Assembly: GCA_963082975.1 (NCBI GenBank)
Contig: OY720348.1
Coordinates: 15,682,078-15,746,077 of the forward strand
Reading direction: 5' to 3'
DNA: 64,000 bases
Source of the DNA: Labia minor
Lineage: Eukaryota; Arthropoda; Insecta; Dermaptera; Spongiphoridae
Shown in pieces: positions 12,118 through 25,093 of this stretch. The position numbers and the translations under genes were made by a program. Position 1 is the stretch's first letter; each line of letters begins with the position of its first letter. Below the pieces are notes generated by a model that worked only from the letters and a program-made list of their open reading frames with translations, did not search any database and had not been told where the DNA came from.

Positions 12118-12226
12118 TAATAAAAAAGAGATGGGAGAGGGTAGGGATTGGAGGGTTGTGACTCAGAACAGGGATACTTGGAGGGGTGTGATTGCTGCGG
12201 CCAAGAACTTTTGAGTTTTGTAGAGC
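12118..12226 (+). pseudogene. Small LINE 3' fragment
   Basis: About 30 codons read EMGEGRDWRVVTQNRDTWRG, then VIAAAKNF, nearly identical to part of the fragment at 22918-23297 but on the other strand. Confidence 0.75.
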
Positions 12227-13004
12227 CACAGAGATACATAATAATAAATATTAGATTTAATAAAAAAATAATAGTTTTATAGGAATTTTTTAGGAAATTA
12301 ATTTTTATTTGTTAAATTTTTTTTGCCATTTTCTTCTTTTATACCCTTCCCTCCCCCATCCCTTATATTTTAACTCAAGTGTGCTCTTAGCTAGAATTCT
12401 ACTGAATTTTATGAATATACATATAGAGAAAAAGATTTTAAATTATGATTATTTTTTATATTATTATAATTTATTAAATTGTATATACTATTATCATATA
12501 TGTAAATCTAGTATTAAAAAAAAATCTCATTTCATTTATTTTTTTTTATGGTAAAATAATTATTAAATGTAATAATTTCAAATTAAATAAATCATAAATT
12601 ATATTTTTCATTTAAATATTTTTTTTCATCTTTCCAAATTAATTTAAATAATTAAATTAAAAGTTTATTAAACATAATTTAAATTTCGTATATTTTTTTT
12701 GCTTTTAATTTAGCCTTGCCATTATATGAGCGCTCTCTATTTTAGGTCTTATTTATATGTTTAAAAAAATTTTAATTTTAACGGTCATTTATTAGAACAT
12801 CTTAGATTATCAGATCAGTTACTTTATTTTTTTGATATTATTATACATTAAAAATAATTCCAATTACGTTAATATCTATAATCAGGTAAATTAATTTTAA
12901 TATATTTATATATTATCTAATTTTCGGATGATTCTATTTGCAAATCCTAATTTGTAATTATTGTAAAATGTTCTTATTCCATTTTACCATGCAATGAATT
13001 AATT

Positions 13005-13047
<43 letters not shown>

Positions 13048-14160
13048 ATTATGCATTTATTAAAGTATTTAATGTTTAATATATATATTTATAAATATAT
13101 AAAACATTAAATTTTTTTTTTAATTTTATGATAGTTTATTAAAAAAAAAAGAAAAATTTTTGTTCAATAAATAATACCCTCATGACTGACCTTCATGGAT
13201 GTTCATTTTATGAGTTAATAAAAAATAAAAAAATATTTTTATAAAAATATATTAAAAATTCGTATAGTAGACACATTGAACACCTCTATTTTGCCCACAT
13301 AAATATAATTTTTCTTTTTATTTATAATAGTTAACAATATAATTTTAAACCTTTTTTAAGTAATTTGAGATATAACAAAATTTTATTCATTTTTAAGGAA
13401 AAATCTTCATTGAAAAATTAAATTAAATTAAATTGAATTGAAAAATAATGATATCTGAATAAGTTTATTTGCAAGAAATGATAAACTTTTATTGGAAACA
13501 GAAGAACATGTGTTATATATTTTGTTTATATGACTATTTATATATATATATATATATATGATTAAAATATAGTATAATCAAGTGAATTCATTAATTCGTG
13601 TAGTGCTTGGTGTGGTGATTGGTGTTGATCAAAGAAAAAAAATTTAAGTGATACTGGTGTTATTTTTACAATTTTAAATTGATATTATGTCAATTATTTT
13701 AATTTTTATTCAACTACTTCACAAACAAGAGAAAGGAACGCTGAGTCTGTCTGGAGTTAAAATTTAACAATCAACTAAATATTCAGGTAAGAAATAAATA
13801 CATATTTATACTTTTATAGACTTTAATTCTTATTATTTATATATATTTCATTTTATAATTTATATATTTATTTATTCCCCCCCCCCCATATTAAACCAAT
13901 TAATAAGATTTTTATAAAATGAATTACTTATATATGTCAAGTATAATATATATTTTAATTAGAAATTTTTAAAAAAAATAAAGAATATATATATATATAT
14001 ATATAAGAAACTTTTGAATATATCATTGAATTGAATAAATTGAATCATTATTTTGATTTTTAAGTTAAAAATATTTTATGAATATATATTATTTAAACTT
14101 TAAATCATTGATTGAAATATAATTTATAGCATATACATATTAATATATATATTATTACAT
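12227..14160. other. AT-rich intergenic stretch, no gene supported
   Basis: Long AT runs and TA microsatellites (about 13012-13042, 13540-13560). GTGTAGTGCTTGGTGTGGTG near 13598 and a CAG|GTAAGA near 13785 could mark a non-coding first exon, but nothing confirms it. Confidence 0.4.
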
Positions 14161-14449
14161 ACTAATTTTTGAAATTTAATTGTAAATTTTTTTAAAATTT
14201 TGAAAAATTATTATTAAATATGTAAATTTTTTTATGATATAAAAGTATTAATAAAATAAAACAATACCTCCCTTACTACCGTCGGTCGGTAAAAAGATAA
14301 TATTTAAAACTATATATCATAAATTTAAATAATATAATTTTTAATAATATTTATTAATTATTAATGATATTATATCGTAATAAATTATAATAATTATATT
14401 TTATTTTACACTCACCGAAAACATTCATAAAGATAATTATATTTCTTTT

Positions 14450-14490
<41 letters not shown>

Positions 14491-14990
14491 GGGCTTAATT
14501 ATATGATATCTTAATACTTGAACTATGTGTGAGAATGCTGGGCAAAAATAATAATAAGACTTATATTCTTTGCGGGACTTAACAGGGCTAACAAAAGACT
14601 ACATCTGATTGGCTGATACGCACTTCAAAAATACCCCTTCCTCTCAAACTATTAACAATCCTATCAAGAATATATTTGAAATTTTAAAAATAAAACTAGA
14701 AATAATTATTTATATTTATTATCAAACAATTACCTAAATTAATATTTTTTTTTAAATTTTGAAAAATTATTATTAAATATATAAATTTTATTTTTTAAGA
14801 TATAAAAGTATTAATAAAATAAAAAAAGATAATATTTAAAAATATATATAAATTAAATAATATTTATTAATAATTAATAATAATATTATGTCGTAATAAA
14901 TTATAATAATTATATTTTACTTTACACTCACCGAAAACATGTATAAAGATATAATTATTATATTTAATATAATTGAACTATGCTTGTGTG
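14161..14990. repeat. Local direct duplication of an AT-rich block
   Basis: About 14195-14450 and 14750-14965 share TTATTATTAAATATGTAAAT-like runs and TTTACACTCACCGAAAACAT. The first copy carries an extra AATACCTCCCTTACTACCGT...CGGTCGGTAAA piece that matches the interior of the ACTTTCCCGC elements. Confidence 0.6.
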
Positions 14991-15003
14991 AGAATGTGTG
15001 AGC

Positions 15004-15453
15004 ATAACCCGGAGGGGCCCAAAAAGGCCAGAATATGCTTATTAGAATTTTTATTTAAAAAAAACATTTGTTTTATTGCGTACAGACCTTATCTTTAAAA
15101 AAAAAGTGTGCAGTTTTAAATAGCACCCAATAAATAAAAGCTGACAGGGCTCATGTTTTGTCTCATGAATATTGAAAATATTAGAAATATTAGAAATATG
15201 TCGACTTTCAAAGTGAAGGGTCATTTTGCTGTTAAATTGTTAAGAAAAATCGCAGAGATTTACAAAAAATATGGACAGGACCAATTTAAAGATTCCTTAT
15301 TTTGTGTTTATTTATTAAGTGATATGCCTAATAAACTTTAAAAAGTGAAAGAACAGGAACTATAACCATGATAAGTTTTTTCCTCAATTTTTTTTATTGA
15401 GGGGGGCCCAATTTGAAGGTCTTGCCCAGGACCCACAAAATACACGTTACGGC

Positions 15454-15455
<2 letters not shown>
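15004..15455 (+). mobile_element. Degenerate hAT-like remnant with GGGGCCC ends
   Basis: Left end ...GGAGGGGCCCAAAAAGGCC. Right end GGGGGGCCCAATTTGAAGG...TTACGGCCC. This pairing is typical of decayed hAT elements of the ZMYM-like type. An open stretch reads MSTFKVKGHFAVKLLRKIAE but has no firm match. Confidence 0.4.
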
Positions 15456-15483
<28 letters not shown>

Positions 15484-15490
<7 letters not shown>

Positions 15491-17149
15491 TAAATATAAT
15501 AAATAAAAATTCATCAATTTATTTTTAATATTTAAATATAAAATTAAGAAATATATTAATATACATAACTTATAAATCAATGAATAATAGAATTATCAAT
15601 GAATTTATTTTTTTATTATTGTTAACAAATAGAGGAATTATAATTGTATATTATTTGTTTTATTAAATTCCCAAAGTACAGATGATTGAAACATTCAGTA
15701 TATGTTATATATATAGTTATATAAAATGACTTAATTATATAGAAGAACAAAAACTAATTAAATAAACACCCATGAATATTTCAACACATACCTTTACCTA
15801 AATTTAATTTTGTATTATTGATTTTTGTATGCTATACGTATAGGTATATGTCATTTTAAGAAATGTTAATAGTAAAAAAAATATATCTATATATATAATA
15901 TTATTACTTACTTTTTTGATGAATATGTCTTTTTTAATTATTAAAAATTTAAAATATTAAAATTTTATATAAATTTTGATGATCCATCTTGGGTAGTGAG
16001 GAAGAAAGAGAAAGAGAAAGATATGAAAGATATGAAAAAATATCATATAAAAATTCCTTAATTTTGATTGGTCATTGATTTATAATGTCTTATTTGAAAA
16101 AAATTATATAATAAAATTATGAATTAATTGATTAAATGTATGGAAAAATAATTTTAAATTAATTTTATATATAAAAACTTATAATAAATATTTATATTAA
16201 GTTAAATATTATATTTTCTATAGATTAATTTTTTTTTAATTTTTTCCTCTTGTAAAGAAATTTTAATAAAAATTTAATATATTAAAAATAAAATTAATTT
16301 CATAAAAAATTTAATAAAAAATAATTATAAAATATTTTAAATTTTTTTTATATTTATAATGTTTATGGGACGGGATAATTTTTTTTAGAAAAAAAAATTG
16401 ATTTATGAAGGTATTCATTTTTATTAGAAAAAAAATAAGAAAAAACATTTTTATTATTTTAAAAGTATATTTATTTTATTTGTTGTTTATTATTACATTA
16501 TATTAATATAATATATATATATATTATTATATAAAATGTCAATATGTTTACTTTTTATATGTAACAAACAAAAAAATAATTATAATATTTCTTTGCAATT
16601 AATTATCCATCTCATCCAGTGAATATAAATATAATATCAAGTCGCCATTATTTATTATATTTTTATAATTTTTTATTTCTTAAATATTTGATAGAAATTA
16701 AATTAATGATATTTTCCCTCACAATGAATTCCAAAAGAAAATATTTTAATTTAATTTATTCAATGGTGAAAAATAAGTTTGAGTATATTTATATTATGAA
16801 TTAAAAGCTTTTAAGTATATTAAATTACTGAATTGAAAAAAACAAAACAATTTTATATTATATTTTTATTTCTTTTAAGCTTTGTAGTAAAATAATAAAA
16901 ACTATAAATATGTAAACATGAAATAATATAATGAACATCTTCAATAATAAGTTTTATAAAGGAATATAATAATATATGATGATTCTGACTTAAATAATAA
17001 TTTAATAATATAGTAATAAAGGCTTAATTTGAGTGAAAATCCTTTTAACAACTGACTTGATTAGTATCAAAAACATTTCTAGAGCTTATCTTCAGGTGAA
17101 ATTTAGGAATAACTTTTTATCTCTATCCTAATGACATGCCAAAGAAGTG
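15484..17149. other. AT-rich intergenic stretch, nothing seen
   Basis: Nearly pure A/T with short open frames that show no domain. No element ends found. Confidence 0.6.
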
Positions 17150-17543
17150 GTATGGGGCATAGGTTCTTAAACTTATGTACTCCACGGACCCCCACTTGAA
17201 AAAATTTTTTTTGACGGACCCCCATCACAACTTTAGGTACTTTACGTCATTTTATTAATTAATTTCTGGCTTACGATCTCATAAGGACAAGGATATATGA
17301 TGAATATTTCTAACAGTGATTGGTGAATAACGATTTTTTTGCATATTGTAGAACACATTTTATTAGAAATTATAATATTGAAGAAAGAAAATACAAACAT
17401 TGTCATAGCAACAAATCTCACAAATTATAATGGGTACTTACATTAAATTCATATAAATATTTTATAATTTTTTTCAGAAAATATTAAATAAGAAATATTT
17501 TAAAAAATAACTGCATCTATCTCATTAAATATAACTTACATAT

Positions 17544-19403
17544 TTAATGAGATGTATGCAGTTGTTTTCTTGAAACAAGAATCTCAATATCTGGCTTAAT
17601 ATTGGAAACTTTTAATCTAAGATCCGGCTCTACATTTAATTTGTTTCTATATTTAGACTTAATATAAAATAGTACCGAAAAAGCTTGTTCGCATAAATAT
17701 GTTGTGCAGAATGGAATCAAGTGTTGAAGTGCTTTATTTGCAAGCGCAGGATAATCTGACCTGAGAAGTAACCAAAAGTTGCTCAATTCAGTTTTGTTAA
17801 ATTTTAGTTTATAAGTTGTATCACATGATAATTCCACGAGAATATCTTGTTCAGGTGCAGATAAATGTTTAGTATTTGTAATTTCCATATTAAATGGATC
17901 TCTGATCCAGTTATTGCAAGGATCAGGAGTAGAAAAATACTTCCTGAAGTTGCTTTTCAAAGTAATTAAATGTTCAACAAATAATTGACGCGTTTGATTA
18001 AGCAATTTTTCACTGGAGCTTTCTATGAAATCATTGAGAGTTGGAAAAGACTCATATACACCGTTCTGGATGCGTTTCGACCACAAGTCGATTTTTTTAA
18101 TCATTGCTTCTATTTTATCTTCAACTTTAAATATATTTACAACAGTACCTTGCAGGCTCAAATTAAGTTCGTTCAATTTTGTAAAAATATCAGTCAAGTA
18201 AGCCACCTTAGCTAACCAGATAAAATCATTGAAACATTCGGTCAGTTCAAAATGCGCATCTATTAAAAACAATCGTATTTCATCTCGAAGCTCAAAAAGG
18301 CGAATGAGTACTTTCCCGCGGGACAACCAACGTACATCTGTATGTAATAATAAATGTGTATGTTGACTACCCATTTCCTCACACAAAATTTTAAAAACTC
18401 TGGAATTAAGTGGACGAGCCTTAATGAAATTGACAATTTTAACTACTTCGTCTAATGTTCTTTTCAAATCTGGTGACATATTTTTGGCTGCTAATGATTC
18501 TCTGTGAATGCAGCAATGATTCCAAACAACCTGAGGCGCAACATTTTTAATAAGAGCAATCAATCCAGTTCTTGTACCTGACATTGCACGAGCACCATCA
18601 GTGCAAATTCCAACACATTTTGGCCACTCTATTTCATTTTCGGTTATAAAATTATTCAAACTGTTAAATATGTCATTAGCTGTCGTTCGTGAAGGTAGTG
18701 AATCACAAAACAATACATCTTCTTGTATTTGATTTTCAAACTCATATCTAATGAAAGCTAACAAATTGGCATTATTAGTGACATCAGTACTTTCATCCAA
18801 TTGTAATGAGTAATAGTGACTTTTGCGCACTCTCGATATTAATTCTTCTTTTATATTACATGACATGTCTTCAATCCTATTCTTAACCGTATCATTTGAT
18901 AATGAAATCAAATTTATATCGTTTGCTGCTTTAGTTCCTAACATTATATTTGTAATTACTTTTGTAGCAGGAAGAATTAATTGCTCTGCTATATTATGCG
19001 GCTTTCCTGCTTTAGCAATAAGTAGAGCTACTTCATATGATGCCATTACTGCTTTCTTACTCATACCACCAGATCCCGTCTTTACCATCAATTTCTGACT
19101 TGAATTAAGTTCTTCTTTTTTCATTTTAAAAAATTCGATAGACTTACTAACATGCTCGCTGTGCTTTGTTTGTAAATGACGTCTGAGATTAGCAGGTTTC
19201 ATACTTTCATTGGATAAACTTTCCTGACATAGAACGCAGACTGGTCTTTCCACATCATTGTTGCAAATATAAGTAAATCCAAATGATAAATAATCATCCG
19301 AATATTTTCTAGTTTTGCGTTTCTTGGTAGAGTTTGCTGTTGATGCCTCATCATCTGATTCTTTCCGTTTCTGTGTTGAACCAGTTTGTAGCCAACGATC
19401 CAT
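17544..19403 (-). CDS. hAT-family transposase (BED zinc finger, ZBED5/GTF2IRD2-like group)
   Basis: A 619-residue intact open frame from an ATG (MDRWLQTGSTQKRK) to TGA/TAA. It cuts and pastes the surrounding element. Order: a Lys/Arg-rich N terminus that may be a nuclear signal (about 10-35); a BED-type finger, CVLC...HLQTKH (about 57-82); the RNase-H-like core with LQLDESTD (about 200) and the second acidic motif CTDGARAMSG (about 267); a CCIH-RESLAAK motif (about 297); TDVRWLSRGKVL (about 356); and the hAT C-terminal dimerisation block WLLLRSDYPALANKAL with CEQAFS (about 575), holding the expected Glu. It has no frameshifts and is intronless. It could supply activity in trans to the MITE in twitchin. 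Domestication is possible but the flanking TIRs argue for a live element. Confidence 0.93.
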   Translation of the reverse strand: MDRWLQTGSTQKRKESDDEASTANSTKKRKTRKYSDDYLSFGFTYICNNDVERPVCVLCQESLSNESMKPANLRRHLQTKHSEHVSKSIEFFKMKKEELNSSQKLMVKTGSGGMSKKAVMASYEVALLIAKAGKPHNIAEQLILPATKVITNIMLGTKAANDINLISLSNDTVKNRIEDMSCNIKEELISRVRKSHYYSLQLDESTDVTNNANLLAFIRYEFENQIQEDVLFCDSLPSRTTANDIFNSLNNFITENEIEWPKCVGICTDGARAMSGTRTGLIALIKNVAPQVVWNHCCIHRESLAAKNMSPDLKRTLDEVVKIVNFIKARPLNSRVFKILCEEMGSQHTHLLLHTDVRWLSRGKVLIRLFELRDEIRLFLIDAHFELTECFNDFIWLAKVAYLTDIFTKLNELNLSLQGTVVNIFKVEDKIEAMIKKIDLWSKRIQNGVYESFPTLNDFIESSSEKLLNQTRQLFVEHLITLKSNFRKYFSTPDPCNNWIRDPFNMEITNTKHLSAPEQDILVELSCDTTYKLKFNKTELSNFWLLLRSDYPALANKALQHLIPFCTTYLCEQAFSVLFYIKSKYRNKLNVEPDLRLKVSNIKPDIEILVSRKQLHTSH

Positions 19404-19496
19404 TTTATGGAGTAATTTATTAACATTGAACTACAATAATATAAATATAATATAAATATAATATAAATATAACGAATTATTATTTACTAGCTATGT

Positions 19497-20020
19497 TTTA
19501 ATATGATTTTAAATGAATGTTTTAATATCATTTTAAATGAATGTTTTAAATCATTTTAATAAATGTTTTAAATCATTTTAAATAAATGATTTAATATCAT
19601 TTTAAATGAATATTAATTTATATAATAAATATATTTCGTAATTTGATTCTAAAATATTATTAATTTCGTAATTTGATTCTAAAATATTATTAATTTCGTA
19701 ATTTGATTCTAAAATATTATTAAAATAAATATTTTTTATTCATAAAACTAACTTATACTTACTCTCAAAAACAGCCTTTCTGGGAAATTGCAAAATGTGT
19801 TTAGTGTTTTTATAAAATAATGATCATGCAAATTACACTAAAAATTAAAAAAAATTATTAGCTATAATAAACTATTATTAGCTATAATTTAATTATAATT
19901 AATTAAATTAATAAAAATAATTTAAAGATACAACTCGTTGAGAAATGAACTTATAATTAACATTAATAAAAATAATTTAAAGATACAACTCGTTGAGAAA
20001 TGAACTTATAATTAACATTT
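19497..20020. repeat. Short tandem repeats upstream of the transposase gene
   Basis: A 30-bp unit with TTTCGTAATTTGATTCTAAA occurs three times (about 19630-19725). A 50-58 bp unit with AAGATACAACTCGTTGAGAA occurs twice (about 19910-20020). Shorter TTTTAAATGAATG variants lie before them. They sit between the transposase start and the right end of the hAT element. Confidence 0.8.
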
Positions 20021-20470
20021 GCTTTAAAACTGTTTAAAACCCCAGAGTGGACGCTGACAATTTGGGTTTTTTCGGGTAAGACTGTCCCCTCCCCTGGTTT
20101 TCCCCAATAACAAAGTGAAAGAAAATTCCCTTATATGCCTCCCCTTCCGAGCCCCTAAGAGGGGTTATTTTAAAGGAACAATCGAAAAATGATTTTAAAT
20201 GAATGAATGGATGAAAATTCAAATTTTATATATAGTTTTTTATATATGTTTATTTATTCACAAAAAATTAATTGACATAATTATCAATTTAATAAAATAA
20301 AATAGTATTATTAATAGTATTAAATTATAGCCGTAATTCTCTAGGAGGATATAGTTACACAATGAACTTTAAATATTTATATATGTATATATTTTTACGA
20401 TGATTTTTTTCCGAGGACCGCGGACCCCCAGGGGTCCGCGGACCACAGTTTAAGAACCACTGGTATGGGG

Positions 20471-21934
20471 GATTTGTTGTTAAACATTTTAAAGTAATTA
20501 TTGAAATCTATATCATTTCTTATTATAAAAAATATATTTTTAATTTATAATAAATTAGTAAATAAATTCTTACTTAATACTAAATAATAATTTTAAATAT
20601 TGTACATTTACTAATGTTATATTATTTTTAAATTTTTTTCTAGATTATTTATCATATTTTAAAGGCTATAACTTTTTTAAAAACCTACAACTGAAAAAAT
20701 CACATACTCAATCAAATGGAACTAATTTAAATGATTTCTTATTGTTTATTCAAAATATACAAAAACAAAATTATAAAAAATCTAAAACAAATTACAATAA
20801 AATATATTATAAAATAAAGAAGAATTATATTAAGAAAATACCAACATATTTTACATTGATTAATTATTATTAATTACAAAGAATAAAAATATAAAAAAAT
20901 TAATTTAGAATAATATTCAATGATAAGTAAATACTATATTATTATATTTAGATTAATTGTATTACAATATAATTAGAAGTTAAATTTTAAGAAAGTTTAG
21001 TTTGTAAGTATGATAAAAAAATGAAATAAATAATAATTTTTTAATTTATTATTAATCATCATGTATCATTGTAGATCTTTTAAAATACATACAATAGATT
21101 TTATAATTTTAATGATAATGAATTGACAAAAATATTTTAAACAGTTTATTTAATTTTATCAAATAAAAAACTAAATATAACAATAACAACTTTAATTTAA
21201 TAATATATTTTCTTTTCTTTTCATAAGACTCCACCCATTTTACTTTGCTTCAACTGAGAACTCCACCCATAAAGGTGTGACAACATAAAAACATTCAAAA
21301 AAAATGAAACTTTGTCCAATCAGTGATCATATCATTCTTATTGTATTACACAAAGTCAAAAGAAAAATACTTAAATGAAATAAAAAAATGAAAATATTTT
21401 TCAAGTATATACATTTCTATTTTATATGATTTTAATAATAGTTGAGTATGAATTTTTTTTAATAATTTTTAGCAATTTGAAAAAACAAATATTTATTTAT
21501 AATTTAATTTAATTTTAATAAAATCCACTTAGAAAACAGTCTATAAATCGAATTAAAAATTATTAATTTATAAAAAAAGGCTATTAATATATATTAAATA
21601 GATTATACAATTATAAATATATCTAATTATATATTAGATATTTAAGAATATTTAAGCAATTTATTATAAACAAAATTTCTTTTAATTTTTGTATAATTAT
21701 TTAATAAATTATAATGTTGATAATATCATAATATATATCATGATAAACAAATTTTATATTCTAATGTACATTTCTGTATTACTTCATTATTACATCAATT
21801 ATTTGTATAAATTCTTATTCAAAACATTACAAAATTATTAATATTTTATGTCTATTTGATAAAACTATATACAATGAATTATAGTATATATTTCTTCTCA
21901 ATAATTAAAGATTATGAAATTATAAGAAACATGA
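20471..21934. other. AT-rich intergenic stretch, nothing seen
   Basis: No coding block or element ends. A CTCCACCCAT motif occurs twice near 21230-21270. Confidence 0.6.
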
Positions 21935-22586
21935 CAGTGGCGCAACCAGGGGGGGTTTTGGGGGTTTTAACCCCTCCCCCCCCCCAGGAGAGAAAAAAAT
22001 TAAAATTGCTGTATATTATGTACTATATTACAAATAGAAAAGAAAAAATATAATCCTTCTTTTTATTTGAAAAAAAAATTCTTAAAATATAACTTAGTGT
22101 ATAATAAATAAGTTTATTTTATATTAAAAAAATTTTAACAAAAATAAAAATTTCTTATTTTTTCTTAAAGAATTTAATATAAGAAATAAAATTATTTTAT
22201 TATTTCTCCTAAATCAAAAAACAAGACTTAATATAAGGTTACTAGTTAATTGTGAAATTTGACTATTATTTAAATATAAATTAAATAAAATAAATAAAAT
22301 TATTACTCAAATTTTAAATATTTTTTTTATTAATACATGTGGAAATTGATACCGAGGTCAAGGGATGTTGGCGACAGGGATGTTTCGAGCTCCTCACTCT
22401 ACTTCCTTGTCCCTGGTTGTAAAATATAACTGAGGGGTAGCGGAAACGCCGGCCCTCACCCCCACAGGGCCTTTGGTGACGTCCAGGAGAAAGTCTCCCA
22501 ACACAATATCGTATATTTAGTTTCCGGCTGTAGGTTGATTGGCAACATTTTTTTGGAAGGGCTAGTAAAACCTGGTTGCGCCACTG
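21935..22586. mobile_element. hAT MITE with CAGTGGCGCAACCAGG ends
   Basis: The left end CAGTGGCGCAACCAGG and the right end CCTGGTTGCGCCACTG are perfect inverted repeats of 16 bp. AAACATGA is duplicated at 21927-21934 and 22587-22594. A G-run/C-run palindrome lies just inside the left end. The centre (about 22335-22560) is GC-richer and of unknown origin. No transposase. Confidence 0.92.
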
Positions 22587-22917
22587 AAACATGAGAATAC
22601 TTTTCATCATAATAAAACAGTATTTATGAAAAAATCAGGAAAACTAAACATTGATATTATATATGGTCCCACATAAAATGGTCAAATTTGAAACCAATTT
22701 TCTAAACAGGCCGGAAATACTTTTGGCAATTAATATGAATTTAATAATTATCCATTATATTATATTATATTATATTATCTAGTTATATAATTATTCTTAT
22801 TACATTTAATTAGTATATTCCCGATTTATTTTTGATTTTAACAGTTATTAATTTGTTTTTTTTTATCGCGTTTTTTCTCGTTATTTCTTTATGGCGTTTC
22901 TTTATTACTTTGTTTTT

Positions 22918-23297
22918 TTAATAGTTTTTCGAAATCATCCTATCTTTATCTATCTCTCTCTTTGGCGGAACTTGAAAGTTCTTGGCCCCAGCAACCACAC
23001 CTCTCCAAGTATCCCTATTCTGAACCACAACCCTCCAATCCCTACCCTCTCCCATCTCTCTCACGTCCATTCGTACATTATCCACCAACCGCGTCATTAG
23101 TCTTCCAAACGGACGTTTCTCACTCGGTCTCCCCACCAATATATTTTTCGCCATTCTTTGTTCTCCCATTCTAGCCAAGTGCAGGCTTCTCGATTTTATA
23201 ATTCTAACTAAATCTGGAAATGCTTTGAGGTCATGCAATTCCTCGTTATGCAGTCTCCGCAATTTCCCGGTAACTTCATCTTCCTTTGGACCATAAT
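22918..23297 (-). pseudogene. LINE reverse-transcriptase C-terminal fragment, minus strand
   Basis: On the minus strand it reads EVTGKLRRLHNEELHDLKAF, then SRSLHLARMGEQRMAKNILV, GRPSEKRPFGRLMTRLVDNV and NRDTWRGVVAGAKNF. This is the well-known tail of a non-LTR element family common in insects. It is open for about 114 codons but has no catalytic domain. Confidence 0.85.
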
Positions 23298-24957
23298 CCT
23301 ATTTTTATATCTAAATATTTTTTTATATTTTTATATTCTTTATTTTTTCTACACTTTCATTTTCTCTATCTCTCTATATATATTTTCACTATAATTTATT
23401 GAATAAAATCTTGTATGAATATTAAATGAATTATCTTTGTTAAAATATTGAATATAAATTGTTCTATATTTAGCGATATATTATGTATACCATTAATTAA
23501 ATTATTAAATAATAAACTAACATTATATTTAATATATATATATATATTATTCTTTTCTCTTTTTATCTTTTATTATAATTAGATGTAATACTAAAATTCT
23601 CTTCATTACAGATGTACATCCTATTGGGAGTTGGATCAATTTATAATTTTTTTCTTATAAACTGCCATTGAATATTCACAATAACCCAGACGCAGAGTGT
23701 AATATAAAATTATAAACTGTACTATATTTTCATATTTATAATATATATATAAATATATATATTTACTTCTATATTGAAAATCATGATTAAAATATTCGTT
23801 CATTTAAGTTTATTAATAAAAAAATATCAATATAATTTATTAATTAATATTAAAATAATACCGGAAAAATTTTGAGTACAAGTAAGTACAATTATCAAGT
23901 TTTTATCTATATAATTCAGAAGATGATGATTATAACAAATGGAAATATATTTGAAAAATCAAATAATTACAGGTAATATTTCTTTTTTGGAATCGATATT
24001 GTTAAGATATTTTTAATTGTTTTTTTTTGTTTCAATTAAAAAAACTAATTTTTAATATCATCAAATTCAAATATTTTTTTTTATTGTCTCAATAAAACTT
24101 GAACAACGCATATATAGCATCTAAACTATTGACTTTCCTTAAACTAGAAACATTCATTTATAAAATCAACAAATAATATTAATTGTGAAAAATTCAACGT
24201 TTATGGATAATCAGTTTTACCTACTCAAGTTTTTAAAAAAAATAAAGGTAATAAAATATGTATTTATACTTCTATTAGAAATTTAAATTTATTTAATTAT
24301 TATCAACTATCCTCTATTTTTTATTTTTTATTTTTTTTGTCCTTGTTGTCAAATTATCACTTTAAACATACTTTAATCTCAAAAGCTTTAAAATAACTGT
24401 ATTAGGATTTATGAAAAATATTCAACAATTCTAGTGTGGGTATCAAGAAACAAGTATAATCATTTGTATTTAGAGATTTTAAATAGGGGAAACTTGAAAC
24501 AGAGATATATTAATCCGAATGTTTTTTTAGTTTCGTATTGCCAAAATATTGATATTATTTTTCTTATGTGTGAAATACATCACAATAATTTAATTTTAAT
24601 TTTTTAAAATATAAAGGAGAACAAATCAGTTATATTTACTTTGATTTTTCGACCCTCTTCCAAACAAAAACTATACATGACGATTCTGATCTTTATATTA
24701 TTTTTTATTGACTAATTTATAAATTTATTAAATATAAAAAAAATCATTGTGAATATAGATAGAAATATAAGTAATATAAAGTAATTATAAATAATATAAG
24801 TATTAATATTATAGGAAAACATCTCATAAATAAATAAATTTTTATTTTACTTGATTTTATTGTTTAAAGAAAATATATAAATCTCTCTCTAGTTTTTAGA
24901 CCAATCTGATTATTCAATATTAGTAAAATATTAATAATATTTTTTTAATAAATTTAG
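23298..24957. other. AT-rich stretch before the first twitchin exon, probably intron
   Basis: No exon with twitchin homology is visible. It ends with a pyrimidine-poor but usable acceptor (AATTTAG). Given the phase 1 entry of the first exon, this is probably the 3' end of a long, repeat-filled intron. Confidence 0.55.
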
Positions 24958-25093
24958 CTATACCTAGTCCACCTGGAGCTCCTGAACCTGTCGATTGGAG
25001 CCAAAATCATGCTGATCTAATATGGAAAGAACCTGTTTCTGATGGAGGATCTCCTATCACTGGTTATATTATTGAAAAGAAAGACAAATATAG
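24958..25093 (+). CDS. bt: Twitchin exon: Fn3 domain, first half
   Basis: The exon follows an AG acceptor and starts in phase 1. It reads [19 protein letters not shown] and then [16 protein letters not shown], the front half of an Fn3 'b' domain. It ends in phase 2 before GTATGT. This is the first recognisable exon of the gene in the window. Confidence 0.92.

Larger units (their letters stand above)
17158..20462. mobile_element. Complete hAT transposon with intact transposase
   Basis: The left end CATAGGTTCTTAAAC and the right end complement CAGTGGTTCTTAAAC differ at 2 of 15 bases. GTATGGGG is duplicated exactly at 17150-17157 and 20463-20470. A perfect 11-bp hairpin, CCGCGGACCCC-CA-GGGGTCCGCGG, lies at 20418-20441. 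The transposase runs on the minus strand. The 3.3 kb length and clean duplication suggest a fairly recent insertion. Confidence 0.94.

Noticed and set aside
13560-13790. Possible non-coding first exon or internal promoter of twitchin
   Set aside because: There is a CAG|GTAAGA junction and a TA-rich upstream region, but the TA run is a microsatellite and no linked coding exon follows for 11 kb. No support beyond appearance.
18823-19098. Plus-strand open frames across the hAT transposase
   Set aside because: They are antisense shadows of the 619-residue minus-strand transposase, which has clear motifs.
20034-20222. Small minus-strand open frame with MNFHPFIHLKSFFDC
   Set aside because: It lies in the non-coding right part of the hAT element, has no known motif and sits beside tandem repeats.
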